Source: Thuidium tamariscinum
Lineage: Eukaryota > Streptophyta > Bryopsida > Hypnales > Thuidiaceae
NCBI GenBank assembly: GCA_947034885.2
Contig: OX344752.2
Span: 26,664,386-26,728,385, forward strand
DNA length: 64,000 bases
Reading direction: 5' to 3'
The notes below the pieces were generated by a model that saw nothing but the letters and a program-made list of their open reading frames with translations, was not told the DNA's origin and ran no database searches. This document shows positions 20,835 through 32,502 of the stretch, in pieces (within the stretch, counting starts at the first letter, position 1; each line of letters starts with the position of its first letter). The translations under genes were made by a program, and so were the position numbers.

Positions 20835-23780
20835 TTACTTCTCATAGTTTTGAATCAATACAAACTCACCAAGATACTTACGAGGGCCTACGCCAGGATT
20901 CTTTGGATCCTGCTTATCAGGTAATGATCCATACCAAGATTGTCCAACTACAACGCCTGGCCCAACAACACGAACATAGTCAAAGAAATTTTTCCCGAAG
21001 GGCCACGGATGCTTTCCTGTCATATGTCAAATCACAGAATTAGAGAACCATCGTTCACGATGTGCTTAGTTAAACAAGCAACGCTGATAACAAATTCTAC
21101 AAACCACATCGGACAGGCATCTTCTTTCGTTATTACCACTAGATGTGTTAAGGTACTGTAGTGCCAGAGAAATAAGTTGAAGAATACCTGGCTGTGGAAA
21201 TGCATTCGGTACAGCATTTTTCAATTCCAAGTGTCCTTCGTCATAAGAGAGTGCAAAGTCGCATTGCTCGTTCGTGGCTGCAACAGTCTTCATTGGTCTG
21301 ACTTGGAAATATAGGGGGGCAATTATATTCCCAAGCCCCTCCAGCAGAGAGCCTCCTGCGGATGTAGTGCATTATGAGTGTCCAGTTACGACAGATTCCA
21401 AGACTTCCTTTCCCGGTGAAGAACATTTAAAAGTCAACAATGACTCCGCACTCCGCATAGGACCATGAAAGTTCACAAATGCATTGAAAATACGAAAGCT
21501 TCACAATGTGCACGCAGACAAGTGCATATGGCTAGCATCTCACCTGTGATTAGCCTGCCATACAACTCTCTGTCTCCACTGTTGAAGAAGGCCTGCACGT
21601 TCCATCCACATACGGATATCACACACAGAAGAAAATGGTAAACCCTAAGAGCCCGAGTAAACCATGCTATGCAGAAAGAATTCCAGAGAAAATCAAAACA
21701 TGCTTCAACATTTTCTTTGTATCAAATGCAGAAAGCATTTCACGGAAAACCAAATGAACTGACGATGATCTGAAACTCACCTTTTTAAACCGGCTCAAGA
21801 AGTTGAAAACCCACGGCACTGGCATCGACCAAGTCACCCAACTCCAACAGTCAGCTCATTCCGAAGTAATTTTGAAAGTGACATCCAAGCTTCGGCTGGA
21901 CCACGACTATTTAAAGGAATACAGAGAAAGAATTCCAGTTCAAACCCTTCTACGCCTAATTAGTGTTGCACAATAATTTGGAATCGATTGAAAACCAACA
22001 CCTACGCCACTCTAGAAATTCACCTTCATTTACTTGCCCCGTCCAGATTGTGGGCTGAAGAGGCCTTACAGCTGGACTGTGAAGAAATCGTGAAGGATTC
22101 TGCAGATAGAGTCCTGGATCTTCATATCTGAGCTCTGCCATCTTCCACATTGCCGTTATGTGCCTGCTTGCGCAATCATAATTTCAGTAGAGCAGCAACA
22201 ACACTTCGTTATGCTTTGCACACAAATGAGCACTGTTGCTAACATAGCGAGTAGAGACCTGATAATGGCTTAAAATAGAGAAAGAACTCTGCGAAAGAAT
22301 CGATTACAACAGCTGAAACTTGAATCACAACTGCAACACAGCAGGTAACACATACCATTCCACCAACTTTCCAACGCTCCAGGTTAACCATGCAATACAA
22401 AAGTCTAAGCTGACAGCAGGCATCGCAAAAAATGCAACATCTTGAGACATTATAGGTAAAATTTGAAGCTGTCAGCTTACCTGGGCTCTAACAGGTCAAG
22501 CAATCGATGCCTTCGTTCCTCTGGAATGGCTGCAATCTTCTTCCTACACCTCTCCATAAGTCAAAATCCACCAAAAAAATATAGACTTCCGTCTGGCAAT
22601 CTGCTACATAAGGATATATCCAACAGATTCATATAAAGAAACTGTTGGGATACTTGCTTACCACAAAAAGGCTGCATGATTGTAGTTGTTCATAGTCGAC
22701 ATGGGCTTCAAAAACGGCGGTGGAACCAGTAAAGTCAAAACATCTAATTCGTCCAGATAAGCTTTCTTCCCGTCTGCCAGAATTCGAAAAGGTTCGTCTC
22801 CTTCATTTCCTACGGCACCATACTTGTTGCCTGTCTTTCTAGGCACTGTATCAACATCTTCCCTTCCTGACGTCTCACCCCCTGAATTTCTAACAGAAGT
22901 ATCAGCCTCACCTGTACTGGAGCCAGAATACCCGCCCGATTGCTTCCACGGATCCCAGCCTTGGCCCAGTGGCTTTATACCTGCTTGCTCAAAACTATCG
23001 AAAGCCGGAAATGACTCGCTGGAGCCATTCATGTTTCCGTTTAAGGGCTTGCCGTTAGTGGACATGCAAATCAAGGGGCGTCTGTGACATGGGCGCCTTG
23101 ATGTCCACCGGCACTCACCCCTGCCTGCGCAGTGCAAAGGAAAACAGGCATTCAAAAGAGCTCCCGGTGGTCATTCCAAAAGTGCAACATATTCAATACG
23201 CCTCATCCACAGTGCGGACCTTACGCACATTGAGCAAGCAACAGGAATTCAGTGCTCGTAAATTACGCAATTGCACTCAGTTTAATTTGGCGCACTGAAC
23301 CCTAAAAATTGACAACCCACTCGTGCGCTACATAATGCTGGCAAGTGCCATATCGAAAACCTATTCGTGAACTTCCTAGCTGCAATCGACGCATCATCAT
23401 GAGATTGGAATACTGAGACGAAATTCACAGCTAGAAAGCAACACATGAAATCCCAAGTAAACCCATGAACAGTGGTGATTTTAACGGGTGTTCGAAGGCT
23501 AAAATCACCACATTCATGGGTTTAAGACAAATTGAAAGTGTTGCATTCTAGCTCTGGACGGCAGCAATGGGACGACGACGTTGGAAGTGTGACTTCAAAC
23601 CCTAATCGATGAATTAAACCCTGATACAATCTTGCACTGCTACGTACCCAATGGCAACTGCAATGTCGGAGACATATTCGTGAACTTCGCAGCTGCAACC
23701 GAACAAGGTTGGAGCCCTGGGGACGAGGGCAGCAATGGAACAACGACATTGGAAGAGTGCAAAGAAACCCTAATCGCCAT
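20835..23780 (-). CDS. Conserved plastid-targeted protein of unknown function
   Basis: Seven exons keep phase (minus order): 23780-23648, 23124-22662, 22543-22481, 22163-22034, 21592-21544, 21355-21188, 21016-20835, giving 395 residues. Exon 1 starts at ATG 23780 with MAIRVSLHSSNVVVP, rich in Ser, Val and basic residues with no acid, as in chloroplast transit peptides. After a Gly/Ser-rich linker, a conserved domain begins near residue 150 (LDELDVLTLLVPPPFL, WKKIAAIPEERRHRLL, AMWKMAELRYEDP, IIAPLYFQVRP, DYVRVVGPGVVVGQSW). I cannot name the family; it looks like a conserved plant/algal plastid protein, and a photosystem-biogenesis factor such as PSA3 is an untested possibility. Exon 1 is joined by phase and signal only. 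A GTGAGT inside the last exon could be a donor to a further exon. Confidence 0.7.
23340..23610 (-). repeat. Degenerate duplicate of the transit-peptide exon, in intron 1
   Basis: Sequence around 23362-23389 and 23560-23610 repeats parts of exon 1 and its flank (23674-23701 and 23728-23780), for example ATTCGTGAACTTC-AGCTGCAA and GGCAGCAATGG-AC-ACGAC-TTGGAAG. In this copy the start codon is lost. About 144 bp containing the hairpin at 23458-23524 separate two segments that are only 27 bp apart in the intact copy. Confidence 0.6.
23458..23524. repeat. Hairpin with a 25-bp stem
   Basis: TAAACCCATGAACAGTGGTG (from 23458) and its continuation to 23483 pair with 23500-23524 with about one bulge, leaving a 16-nt loop. 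It lies in intron 1 of the plastid-protein gene, inside the degenerate exon duplicate. Confidence 0.75.
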
Positions 23781-24671
23781 GACGGGAAAATCTGTTGTCT
23801 TCTTCGAAAATACAATCAATCTAGGCCTGCATTTCGAAACTTCGCCAGAATTTGTCCGCAGCACGAATGGCGTCCTCGTCGCTCGAAAATCCCGACGGCC
23901 AGGTCGAATGCTTGAAGAAAATGAGGAATTTCGGGCGCCCAACCAAGAGTCTCACACATTCTTGTCAATGCCGATATCTCGAAGCCATACCGTGGAAGTA
24001 GAAATACAGCGCACATACAATACCACTGTACTCACTGGTGTATCCTACCCTCAGGGATTTTTTTTTCTCTCTTTGGCAGTGCAGAAAGCGAGAGTGATGC
24101 AGTTGCTTACATCTACATAAATGGATGAAATGTCAGAAATGCAGATGAAACTTAAATTATTAATCCTGACGAATGTTTATTCACAAGTGAGTGCCATTGT
24201 CTTTCAAGTATGTAGCAAATTGAGGATTTCATCCCTTGAAAAAGAGTGAATATATTGCATAATGTTTATTTTGGAAAGAAATATTGCTCTTGAACAAAAT
24301 ATTACTTGAAAAAAACTTGTTGTCCATCCTATGAGACCTTAGGTGGCCAACATGGAGAACTATATCCTTCTTGTCCTAGCCAAAGATACATGTTCTATTT
24401 TATAAAGTATGTACACCCATAATCAACATTGCTCCAAATGCAAGACCTACATTTAGATTAAAAAGTATTGCAAAAACATAGGTATTACACAAGATGCACA
24501 CAATCAAAACAAGTGAATGTGAGAGTATGAGGGTCTAAGTCTATGAGGGTCTAGTGTCTAGTTTCAATTTCTAAACCTATAAAAGAGCCCTTGTGTTGCA
24601 CCTTGAAACATCCGCCATGGCAGAAAGTTGAGGTAAAGCTGCAAAGTTTTAGCCACTCCAGCAGCATATTC
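23781..24671. other. Upstream region of the plastid-protein gene
   Basis: Presumed promoter and 5' leader of the minus-strand gene starting at 23780, then AT-rich spacer up to the duplicated PIG-P segment. The 162-codon plus-strand open frame at 23632-24120 is antisense to exon 1 and is not supported as a gene. Confidence 0.5.
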
Positions 24672-26652
24672 GCCACTTGATTATGGACGTTTCATGTAGG
24701 AGAAAGAATAAAATGATCTTACAACAAAATCTCAGTAAGGGTTCATCGCCCTGTCGTTGGATGGGCCGCTATTCACTATAAGTTGAAACCATAATTCAAT
24801 CACACAAACCTAAAAAACAAACTTCCACGAGTTGCGACATCAAGACCTAGAATCAGTAAGGTAGGGCAAGAGATGACCGAGAGAACTCAAGCAGATTTGA
24901 TTGCCGGTTGTTTCTACATCGAGAATTGCAACAGACGTTCTTTCCCAAAAGGAAAGATTCAAAGGACCCACATGAGGAGAAACTATCATTTACGGAGTAA
25001 TACTCTTCCAGACTGCTCTTACGAAGAATAACTTGAGAAGAAGCAACTGCCATCGCGGGAAGCACCTGTCAACAAATGAACAAACATTTCATATTGATCA
25101 CGACAACAAAAGAATTCTCAACACGAACAGAAAAAAACAAACACGCAGATACATTAACCACGTCTAATCGGGATACCGAACTGGAAGTTGGAGAAACTAC
25201 AACAACTCAACATAATCACTCCGTCATGTTGGTCGACTCATGACAATTTTACATCTCCCACCAATAAAAAATTGAAACCTGAGAGTTTCTGCATATGGGT
25301 ACTGAAGAAAAGACTCATCGATGCTTCACATTTGCTGACGAGAATATTTTTAAAGCAGACCATTCTCATAATAGCAAATCTGCACAACGTTAAAAGTGCA
25401 GCGATTAGGTGGGTTACCTTACAGGACTTACAACCAACACAGACCTTCCATCCATGTAGTGAGCGCCACTCCGACCACCATCCAAGTCGCAAACGGTGCG
25501 AGGCCTCCATCCCATCTGGCGAGCGGTGGGAAAGGAACCCATCGAATTACGGTGGAAACCGAAATCAGCGATCGGATGCTCCGAAGAGCAACGCATTCAC
25601 GGTGCTGATGGGAACATCGCACATCGCGGCAATGGGTCGGTCCCTTGCACCCAACACCTGTGCGCAACTGGAAGGGTCGCGCGTGTGCTCGTCGAACAGG
25701 GAATTCAACGACCACGGCGCGGGAGTGGACACCAAATTCAGGCTCGAATACAAAACCACGACGAACACGATGGACACCAGGACGTACGCAGGGACGGCCA
25801 GGGCCCAGTACCGGTTCGGGTAGTACGTGATGCCCATGGTGTGCAGCCACGGCTCAGGCAAGTACGCCCACATCACAAACACCAGAAAACCCACAAGCGT
25901 CGAGATCGCACCCACGAAGCCGTACACCTCCGTGGGCTTGGCTCCCTGCTTCGGACCCGTCGTTTGCACTGCGTCACGCAGATCCCTGGACAACGACAAC
26001 GGCCGCTTCGGACTCATCATCGCTGCCATGGCCCGATTATCGGCGTCAACACTTGCAAAGTTCGGGTGAAACGCATACGCAAGTGGTGTGGGACTGTAGA
26101 TCATCTCCTTCACAAATAGGCCATCATGTTCTGCAAACACCATCAAAACCCATTTCTTTGTAAACTGAACGTCACGTTCTGGAAATGAACACAAAACTTG
26201 GACAAAATGCTTGGAGTAAGTAAGCGATTAGGCTTGGTATCCTATCGAAATTGTTCAGTTCTCCCGAGGATACTCACGTGGAAGAAATTCCACACCAAAT
26301 CCGGAAATTTGAACCCTAGAATCAGAACCCCACAGTGTCAGCTTACACCACGACAGTCCTCCACGCGACACATTGAATCAAGAATGACTTAGCATCAGCA
26401 TATGGCATTCTGGAAATCGAAGACAGCTCAAATTGCGCTAGTTTCACGCTTTTTGCTCCAATTCATGAAACTTCAAGATTTTCCAGCATGTCCCGACTGA
26501 CCACAATGCAACGATTCCCAGCTCATCAGTTCTCCTCAGAGTAATCCCCAGCGGATGCGCTAAATCCCAGGAACACTTTCATTGCGGAGTCCACACAAAA
26601 TGTATAGCCCGAGCAGTACGAATGGCACGAAACTATTCCATGAGGACGTTAA
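24672..26652. repeat. Segmental duplication, copy 1 (intact PIG-P)
   Basis: About 1.98 kb match 38890-40918 in direct orientation, 14.2 kb away. Identity is high across the PIG-P coding region and lower at the left edge (GGACGTTTCATGTAGG landmark). The right edge is near GGACGTTA at 26644-26651. Just upstream of the PIG-P start, copy 1 lacks 79 bp present in copy 2 between two GACTGT repeats. Confidence 0.9.
25565..26029 (-). CDS. PIGP: GPI-GlcNAc transferase subunit P (PIG-P), intact copy
   Basis: The frame gives 154 residues from MAAMMSPKRPLSL; this ATG was chosen as the first Met with a normal PIG-P leader, although the frame is open further upstream. The PIG-P domain spans about residues 30-100: TM1 (VYGFVGAISTLVGFLVFVMW), the conserved LPEPWLHTMGITYYP-RYWALA-P loop, and TM2 (YVLVSIVFVVVLYSSLN). 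It is followed by the family-typical DEHTRDPSS and a C-terminal PI-x-x-VN-LLFG tail. PIG-P is part of the ER complex that transfers GlcNAc to phosphatidylinositol, the first step of GPI-anchor synthesis. Family proteins are usually about 130-180 residues, so this is full length. It appears single-exon in its coding part and has a paralogous pseudogene 14 kb away. Confidence 0.88.
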   Translation of the reverse strand: MAAMMSPKRPLSLSRDLRDAVQTTGPKQGAKPTEVYGFVGAISTLVGFLVFVMWAYLPEPWLHTMGITYYPNRYWALAVPAYVLVSIVFVVVLYSSLNLVSTPAPWSLNSLFDEHTRDPSSCAQVLGARDRPIAAMCDVPISTVNALLFGASDR

Positions 26653-28092
26653 TAGGATTAAAAAACAACTCAACCTTCCCAATGCCGTCGATCGAAATTT
26701 TTGCAATTAAACAGTTGCCTTCGATGATCGCCGCGATGAGAGATCTCGGCAGTTCACATTAGGGTTTAGGGTACTTTGTCTCTCGCTTCCTGCGCTGTGT
26801 GGATGCAGTTGGAGTAACAGGATTGGACGACATTTTCGTTTTCTTAGGGTTTGAATGTTTTGAACTAACGGTTTGAGAAATTTAATTTATTTTAGGATGC
26901 ATTTTTTGGATGAATAAAGTATGAATTTCCAAAGTGCTGAAAACAGGTGTTTCTAAAATGACTCCATCCTTCTGGAACGATGGGAGTACATTTTAGACAA
27001 GAATCTCTAATAGTTGGTTTTGGAAAGGGATTAGTTTTGGGTCCGATTGTAAATAGTTTCAAAGTGTGATTCTGTGATGATAGTTTTTAGGTCAGTCTTT
27101 ATATTTAAGAGTCTTATTTTTGTTCTATGTAGTGTATAATGTGTCGTTGCCACAATCAAAATTAATATTAAAATATTCTTTTATAAATTAAGACTAAATT
27201 TTCACATCCTAAGTTCAAATGCCATGAAACAAAGCTAATGCTCCCCTCCTTGGTGAGGGCTTTCCAAGAACGGGATGGGGGTGCACGGTCCCAAAGATCT
27301 CAGTGTAAAAAAAATAAGGAAACTAACTAACTAACTAAACAAAACAAACAGCCTAATAAAGGGATGGATGGAATGATGGATAGCATTTGAACTGAAGCTA
27401 CGAAAATTCTTTTTCCCGACCTGCGTGACCAGCATGGATTCGACTGGGTATCTCCTCCTTATCCATTGGCAATTGAAAATCACGTCCCTGTAGCTGCCTT
27501 TCCTTCTTCATCTTCGTCTGCTGATTCTTTTTCTTTGATTCGTGTCAGAGAGTAGTGCAGAAATGCGTGCACCCTGTAATTTAAGCTGCCGCATTTCGTG
27601 TTTCCTGCACCCCGAGAGTCCATTTGGTGTTTCTTTTCATCCTTCTCTCTGGTGATCCTCGCCGCGCTGCACTTTTTTGGTTGCCGTTGTCATTCCTCTA
27701 TGTAAACTCTTGTTTTAGTTTCTTCATCGAAAACCATTAGAATTCCTGTTCATTTTCTAAAATGCAAAAAACTGGGGGCTTACTCAGGGTTTGCAGTTTT
27801 GTAGCGATTGAGCTTGCAGGATTGAAAGAGTTGCAGTAACTGCCACAAGCGGATTCGCGTTCGAAAGCTTCGTAATCTGCGCAGGTAAATCTCATTCTCC
27901 ATTCTGCATTCTCATTCTCCACAGGACACAAAAGGGGTGTCATACCTTCGTCATGGAGAAGGGCACCGAGTGGCTCCTCTTTTTTTACTCCATACCTTCT
28001 CATTCTTCATAGAAGTTTCATCCTCGAAGAAGTGTGATAACCCCTAATCTCACGTAAGGTCCCACGCAAGGTTTCTTGGTGGAGCTCCGTCC
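26653..28092. other. Intergenic region upstream of the Rossmann-protein gene
   Basis: Contains the 5' side of the PIG-P gene and the probable promoter of the plus-strand gene at 28093. A short AACT microsatellite lies at about 27318-27338, and a GC-rich stretch at 27240-27310 might be a SINE tail. The 88-codon minus-strand frame at 27737-28003 lacks any recognisable feature. No gene is supported. Confidence 0.5.
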
Positions 28093-31000
28093 ATGGCCAT
28101 TGCGATCCCCGTGGCCTGTGGCGCCATTCCTTGCACCCGGAGCGCATTGCCGCTCACGCACCGAACTCCTGCCTTCGCTTTAAAGAGATCGAACCTTTGG
28201 CGTTCTTCTAGAATTCACGAAGCACCCTTGAAGTGGGAAGCTACAATGGCGGGGAAGGAAATGCGAATGGAGAACATCAGTGCTGGGACGAGTACGAATT
28301 TGCTGGTGGTTGGACCTGGTGTGCTCGGGAGTCTCGTAGGTCGACGGTGGCTTCAGGTGACCAATCCTTCAATTTCTCCGAATTATATTTGATTTGCTCT
28401 CGTGGGGGATGCGACGATGACGAGACGATTGGGGTTAGGGTTCTGGACCTTCCTGTAGGGAACCCTTCTCTACGTATGGTTTCTCTCATTGGAATGGCTT
28501 TTATTTTTTATAGATCTTTTGGTTTTCTTGTTCCCATTCTTAGGACGATTTCAATGCACAAACAAATCTATAATTTGGATACTGTACGAAAATTTTGAAG
28601 TTTTAAATTTGAGGTGTCGTGACACTAGACGAGGCGATTGTGGGTTAGGGTTCTTGACCCCCGCAGGGAATACTTACTAGTCGAGGTCTGGGAATACTAG
28701 ACGTCTCAGATGAGAATGATTTCTAAGCATGTACTTTTCAGCTGCTGAAGGCGTTTTCGATCATTAGAGTGACTAAGTTGTTTGTGGATCTTATCCCTAT
28801 TTCCGAGAGGATCCCAATGCATAAAATAATGTAGCATTTGATTCTCTTATACATGAGGTATGAAATTCCGAACTTTTGCTTTTGGGGCTAATAAGACTAG
28901 TTGGGCTTGACCTATAAACATTCTCATAATCGTTAGATGCTATATTTGCACCCGGATGTGTAGGTATCCCAAAACTGAAGCACTAATTGTTTCCATTTCC
29001 ATTTTAATTTAAGAATATCTGTTTTAGTTGTTTTCATCCCTTTTGGTGGGTTTGAATTACTGCCTTTGAAGTGATCTGTGGTGTGCACCTGCAACCTGTT
29101 TAATTTAGTTGCAACAGGGATCAACCGAAATGCCAGGCAAGTTTTGGATTAGCTACAAATTTAAAGTAGTTTCCTGAAATTTCGATGCACGTTTGTGGAG
29201 TGCAGGGCCATGAAGGGTGCAAAGTCGTCGGAGAGACCAATACTACCAATCGACATGAAGAATTGTTGTCTGTTGGCATCAGCCCTGTCACGAAGGACAG
29301 GCAATCTGGAAATAAGTATCCATTTGTGATATTTTGTGCTCCACCGTCTGGCAGTGAAGATTACGTAGCTGAAGTCAGGTACACCAAAATCCTTATTAGG
29401 TCAGGGTGAGCAAGTCAGCTGCATTACTTTGTACAAATTTGCTAGCCCTTCATTCTTTTGATATGTACAAATCAGTGTTCTTCATATAAAGGAGTTCACG
29501 CCGACCTGTGAAATATTGAATGGGTAATAAGGACTCTAGTGTAGGAAAATTGTTTTGATCTGAATATGGTATCGAGCGGTATATATACAGATTTGATTTG
29601 CTGCTGTTAAGAAACCTTAAGTCGTAGTTGAGGAGGTTGATAATGAAAGACTATCTCAGCGGCAATTCGATTTCCATTTATCTCTTGTGCAGGATAGCAG
29701 CTCAGAGATGGAACGGAGAGGGTTCTCTATTGTTTACATCTAGTAGTGCTGCTTACGATGTTCACGACAATGGTTTCTGTGACGAGGTGGGTCTCTATTA
29801 TGACAAGAAAAAATTTCAGTTGTCATTTTATGATTCAAGGTTTGATTCCTAATCTGTTACAAATTTTTTAAGAGGATTTCAGATGTTTTGAGTCACTTTA
29901 AATGCTTCCAAACAATTCTATCAACAATTCAGGCTGACAATATCTCTAATTCCAGCCCATCATCTGCCCTGACATTTTTACCTACATTATTTTCAGATGA
30001 AGTTACTTAAATCTGAGTTCAGAGCTCTTTGCTTAATACCTTTTGTGTCTTAATTGTGCAAGGATGCATTGTGGTTGATCATTTTCAGGACATGTCTGCG
30101 AATTCTAATGTGGTGCGTGTTGTGGTATGTGGATCACCTCTTATAAACAGAATGCACCAATACTTGAGAAAGGAAAAAGTCCTCGCGTGGACCGGGTGCT
30201 CGGTGCAGAGGAGGAAGTCTTGAAGGTTGGTGGCAACGTCGTGCGGTTGGCAGGTCTATATATATCCTTTTACATAATTTTCCAATCTGTGAGTCTTCCT
30301 GTGAATGATGCCTTGATTTTTATTGTATGTATAGTGTCTGAATTTCCGATTGTCACGCTCAATTGTTTGCATTTCCGAGTGAAGCTCAACTCGCTCAACT
30401 CGCACTTGATTTCTTAGGTGGGCAAATTTCTGAGCTTCGAGGCATGCAGGCCTTCAGCTTACAGTATCAAGTAGAAATGTCCAATCTTGCTGTAGTCAAA
30501 GTTATGAGTAATTTACTCCCTGCATTTGGGTTCATCTTGTGGCTTGTTGTAACCTCTTCGAATGTGCATTGGAATGTGTTGAATTTGAGTTTCAAAATAT
30601 CAGTGGCATTTTCTTGATTCAATATGCACACTAGGGATCGTGGAGCTCACACATACTGGCTTTCGAAGGGAACAGTAGATGCGAGGCCAGACCATCTTTT
30701 GAATCTTATCCATTATGAGGTGAGCGTTCCTTACTCGATATCATATTTAGTTATTGGTGTCATCCACATCTCATATTTCCTGTAACATGTGCAGATTAAC
30801 TGGAAAGTAGATTACGTGTTTGGTAGCTTCTTGAAATCTTGGATGCGTGCTCATGAGCAACGAGATCCTCTAGCACATGCATTTGACTTGCTAGACAAAG
30901 ATGATAGGCATCAAATTCTTCTACTACACTAAGAACTGTATTTAGTGTCACCCATACTAACTAATTACCAATGCGATAATTTTTTTACGATAGATGAATA

Positions 31001-31785
31001 TTTCTACCGAAAGCATAGATATCAAGAGTATTCAAAGAGGAGGAACTCTATGAACATAGTTGGTAAAAATATTCATCAAGAGTAAAACTTATAGCATTGT
31101 AAAATCGATTAGTGTAGGTGACACTAAATACAGTCTTTAGCGTAGTGGCTAACACAGTTGCTTCAGACACACTGTCATGGTGTTGACACGTATCCTCTGG
31201 ACGAGCAGGATGCGGCTGATTTATGCATTTCCATTTTGAAGAAAAAGACGCGTGGGCAAATCTTTATGGGTTGTGACAATACACCTGTTTCCAGGTCTGT
31301 TAGTTAAAAATGCTCACTCTGTTCCTTCTGTATTGTGCCACGTTGCTAAGTCTTCATTGCAGCGAGAACTTTCGTTACTCTTCTGACCTTACAAGTCTAC
31401 TGACTGGCCTCATAGATTGCAAGTGTTGAAAATGCATGGTGACTTTGTAATGCTTCTGGATTGCAGACAAGACATTATGGACGTTGTTGTGCAGAGTGGT
31501 AAATATGAAGGAGACTTTCGTGGTTTTACCAGTACGTAGCTCTACTCACATTGTACTGTTGGAGTCTACTCATAATCGTTTTGTTATTTAAAAGGATTGT
31601 GTTAAGTCTGAAAAATTCTCGGATTTGATCTTCAGTTTACATTGAAACTGGTTTTGAAACTTGCCTTGGTGTTTGCAGAAAATGATGGCCCACTGGGAAA
31701 GAAGATGAACAACAGTCAAACTAGGGAAATACTTGGATGGCAACCAAAGTACAACAGCTTTAGGGACTTTGTTAACAGCGTTTGA
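28093..31785 (+). CDS. Plastid NAD(P)-binding Rossmann-fold (SDR-like) protein
   Basis: Eight exons keep phase: 28093-28356, 29206-29378, 29693-29786, 30151-30261, 30630-30719, 31209-31294, 31467-31531, 31679-31785, giving 329 residues. Residues 1-50 resemble a transit peptide (basic, Ser/Pro-rich, no acidic residues early). The nucleotide-binding Gly motif is NLLVVGPGVLGSLVGRRW at about residues 68-85. Later conserved blocks are VIFCAPPSGSEDY, LLFTSSSAAYD, VVRLAGLY, RGAHTYWL and a C-terminal REILGWQPKY typical of extended/atypical SDR epimerase-like proteins. It resembles the plant NAD(P)-binding family around Arabidopsis At1g19690; the substrate is unknown. The intron between exons 4 and 5 has U12-type AT-AC ends, and the intron between exons 5 and 6 carries a MITE. 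Confidence 0.88.
30262..30629 (+). other. U12-type AT-AC intron
   Basis: The 5' end reads ATATCCTTTT, the U12 5' splice-site consensus. The 3' end is ATATGCAC. TTTCTTGAT at 30610-30618 matches the U12 branch consensus TTCCTTRAY at 8 of 9 positions, and its branch A lies 12 nt from the end. Splicing here joins GLY to TRDRGAHTYW in frame. No GT-AG alternative preserves the frame, because the nearest GT (at the GGTCTA) gives the wrong phase. Confidence 0.82.
30922..31147. mobile_element. MITE in an intron of the Rossmann-protein gene
   Basis: Ends are inverted repeats of about 40 bp: ACTACACTAAGAACTGTATT at the left against the reverse complement of AATACAGTCTTTAGCGTAGT at the right, continuing with TTAGTGTCACC. 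The right terminus reads CACTA in reverse complement. Length is 226 bp with no coding capacity. No clear target duplication was found. Confidence 0.65.
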
Positions 31786-32502
31786 TGATATGACTTTCCT
31801 CCTGTAGTCATTTCATCACCAAAGAGCCTTGATTCTGTACTGTGGGTTTTGATGACCCTGTGACTTGTCACAGATTTTTGGCAGCAATTAGTTACTTCAA
31901 ACTGATTATCTCAGTTCAGAGTGTACGAGATTGTTTATTGTTGATTCTGGATTGAGACTTTCCTCGTTTGTGAAATGGCGTCATGCTTTTTAAGCTAGTT
32001 TCAATCTGGAGTGCACGATGATATTCTCTTGAAAATCAATCGGGCGTCGATTGCACCATCATAAACTTATAATCAGTTTTGACCTTAATTTGGAAATTCT
32101 TTCCTCTACTTCACCCAGGTATTGGTCTTCTTTGGCTCTGTGATCACTCTGGCATTGGCGAACTGATCCATTTTCTGTCTGGTCATGATCTTCAAGCGAG
32201 TGACCTCATATGATTTCCTGTTGCCCAGAATGTGTATTTTCAGAAGCTCAACGAACGAAACGAAGGTAACCGCATAATAGTGAAACTCAAAAATCTTGCG
32301 CAATGAGTGCACATTGATGTTGAGAATTTACTACACATCAGAACTTGTGTTGGTTTTGAGCTTAAACCCCTTTAGCTTTTGCATACGAAATACAGTTAAT
32401 ATCTTCATTGGTGCATTGGAATCTTGTTTCAAGAATATTTAAGAATCAGTGCTGAGAAGTGTCGCAAGTAGGTGTGGTGACCTTTGAAGCTGGCCAGTGC
32501 TG
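31786..32502. other. Convergent intergenic spacer
   Basis: Contains the 3' ends of the plus-strand Rossmann gene and the minus-strand coiled-coil gene. A minus-strand open frame at 32106-32312 (ending TEPKKTNTWVK) reads like protein (basic, few rare codons), but I see no partner exons or motif. It may be a gene fragment. Confidence 0.4.

Noticed and set aside
23632..24120. 162-codon plus-strand open frame
   Set aside because: It is antisense to the transit-peptide exon and promoter of the minus-strand gene, with no recognisable motif. The minus-strand reading gives a phase-compatible exon.
25188..26119. Long plus-strand open frames over the PIG-P region (211 and 207 codons), and their copies at 39610-40274
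   Set aside because: They are antisense shadows of the GC-richer PIG-P coding sequence. The minus strand has the recognisable protein family.
27221..27310. GC-rich stretch with a B-box-like AGTTCAAATGC
   Set aside because: No A box at suitable distance and no clear tRNA-like head, so a SINE call is not supported.
30363..30617. 84-codon frame in the Rossmann-protein gene
   Set aside because: It lies entirely inside the AT-AC intron and is not similar to the family.
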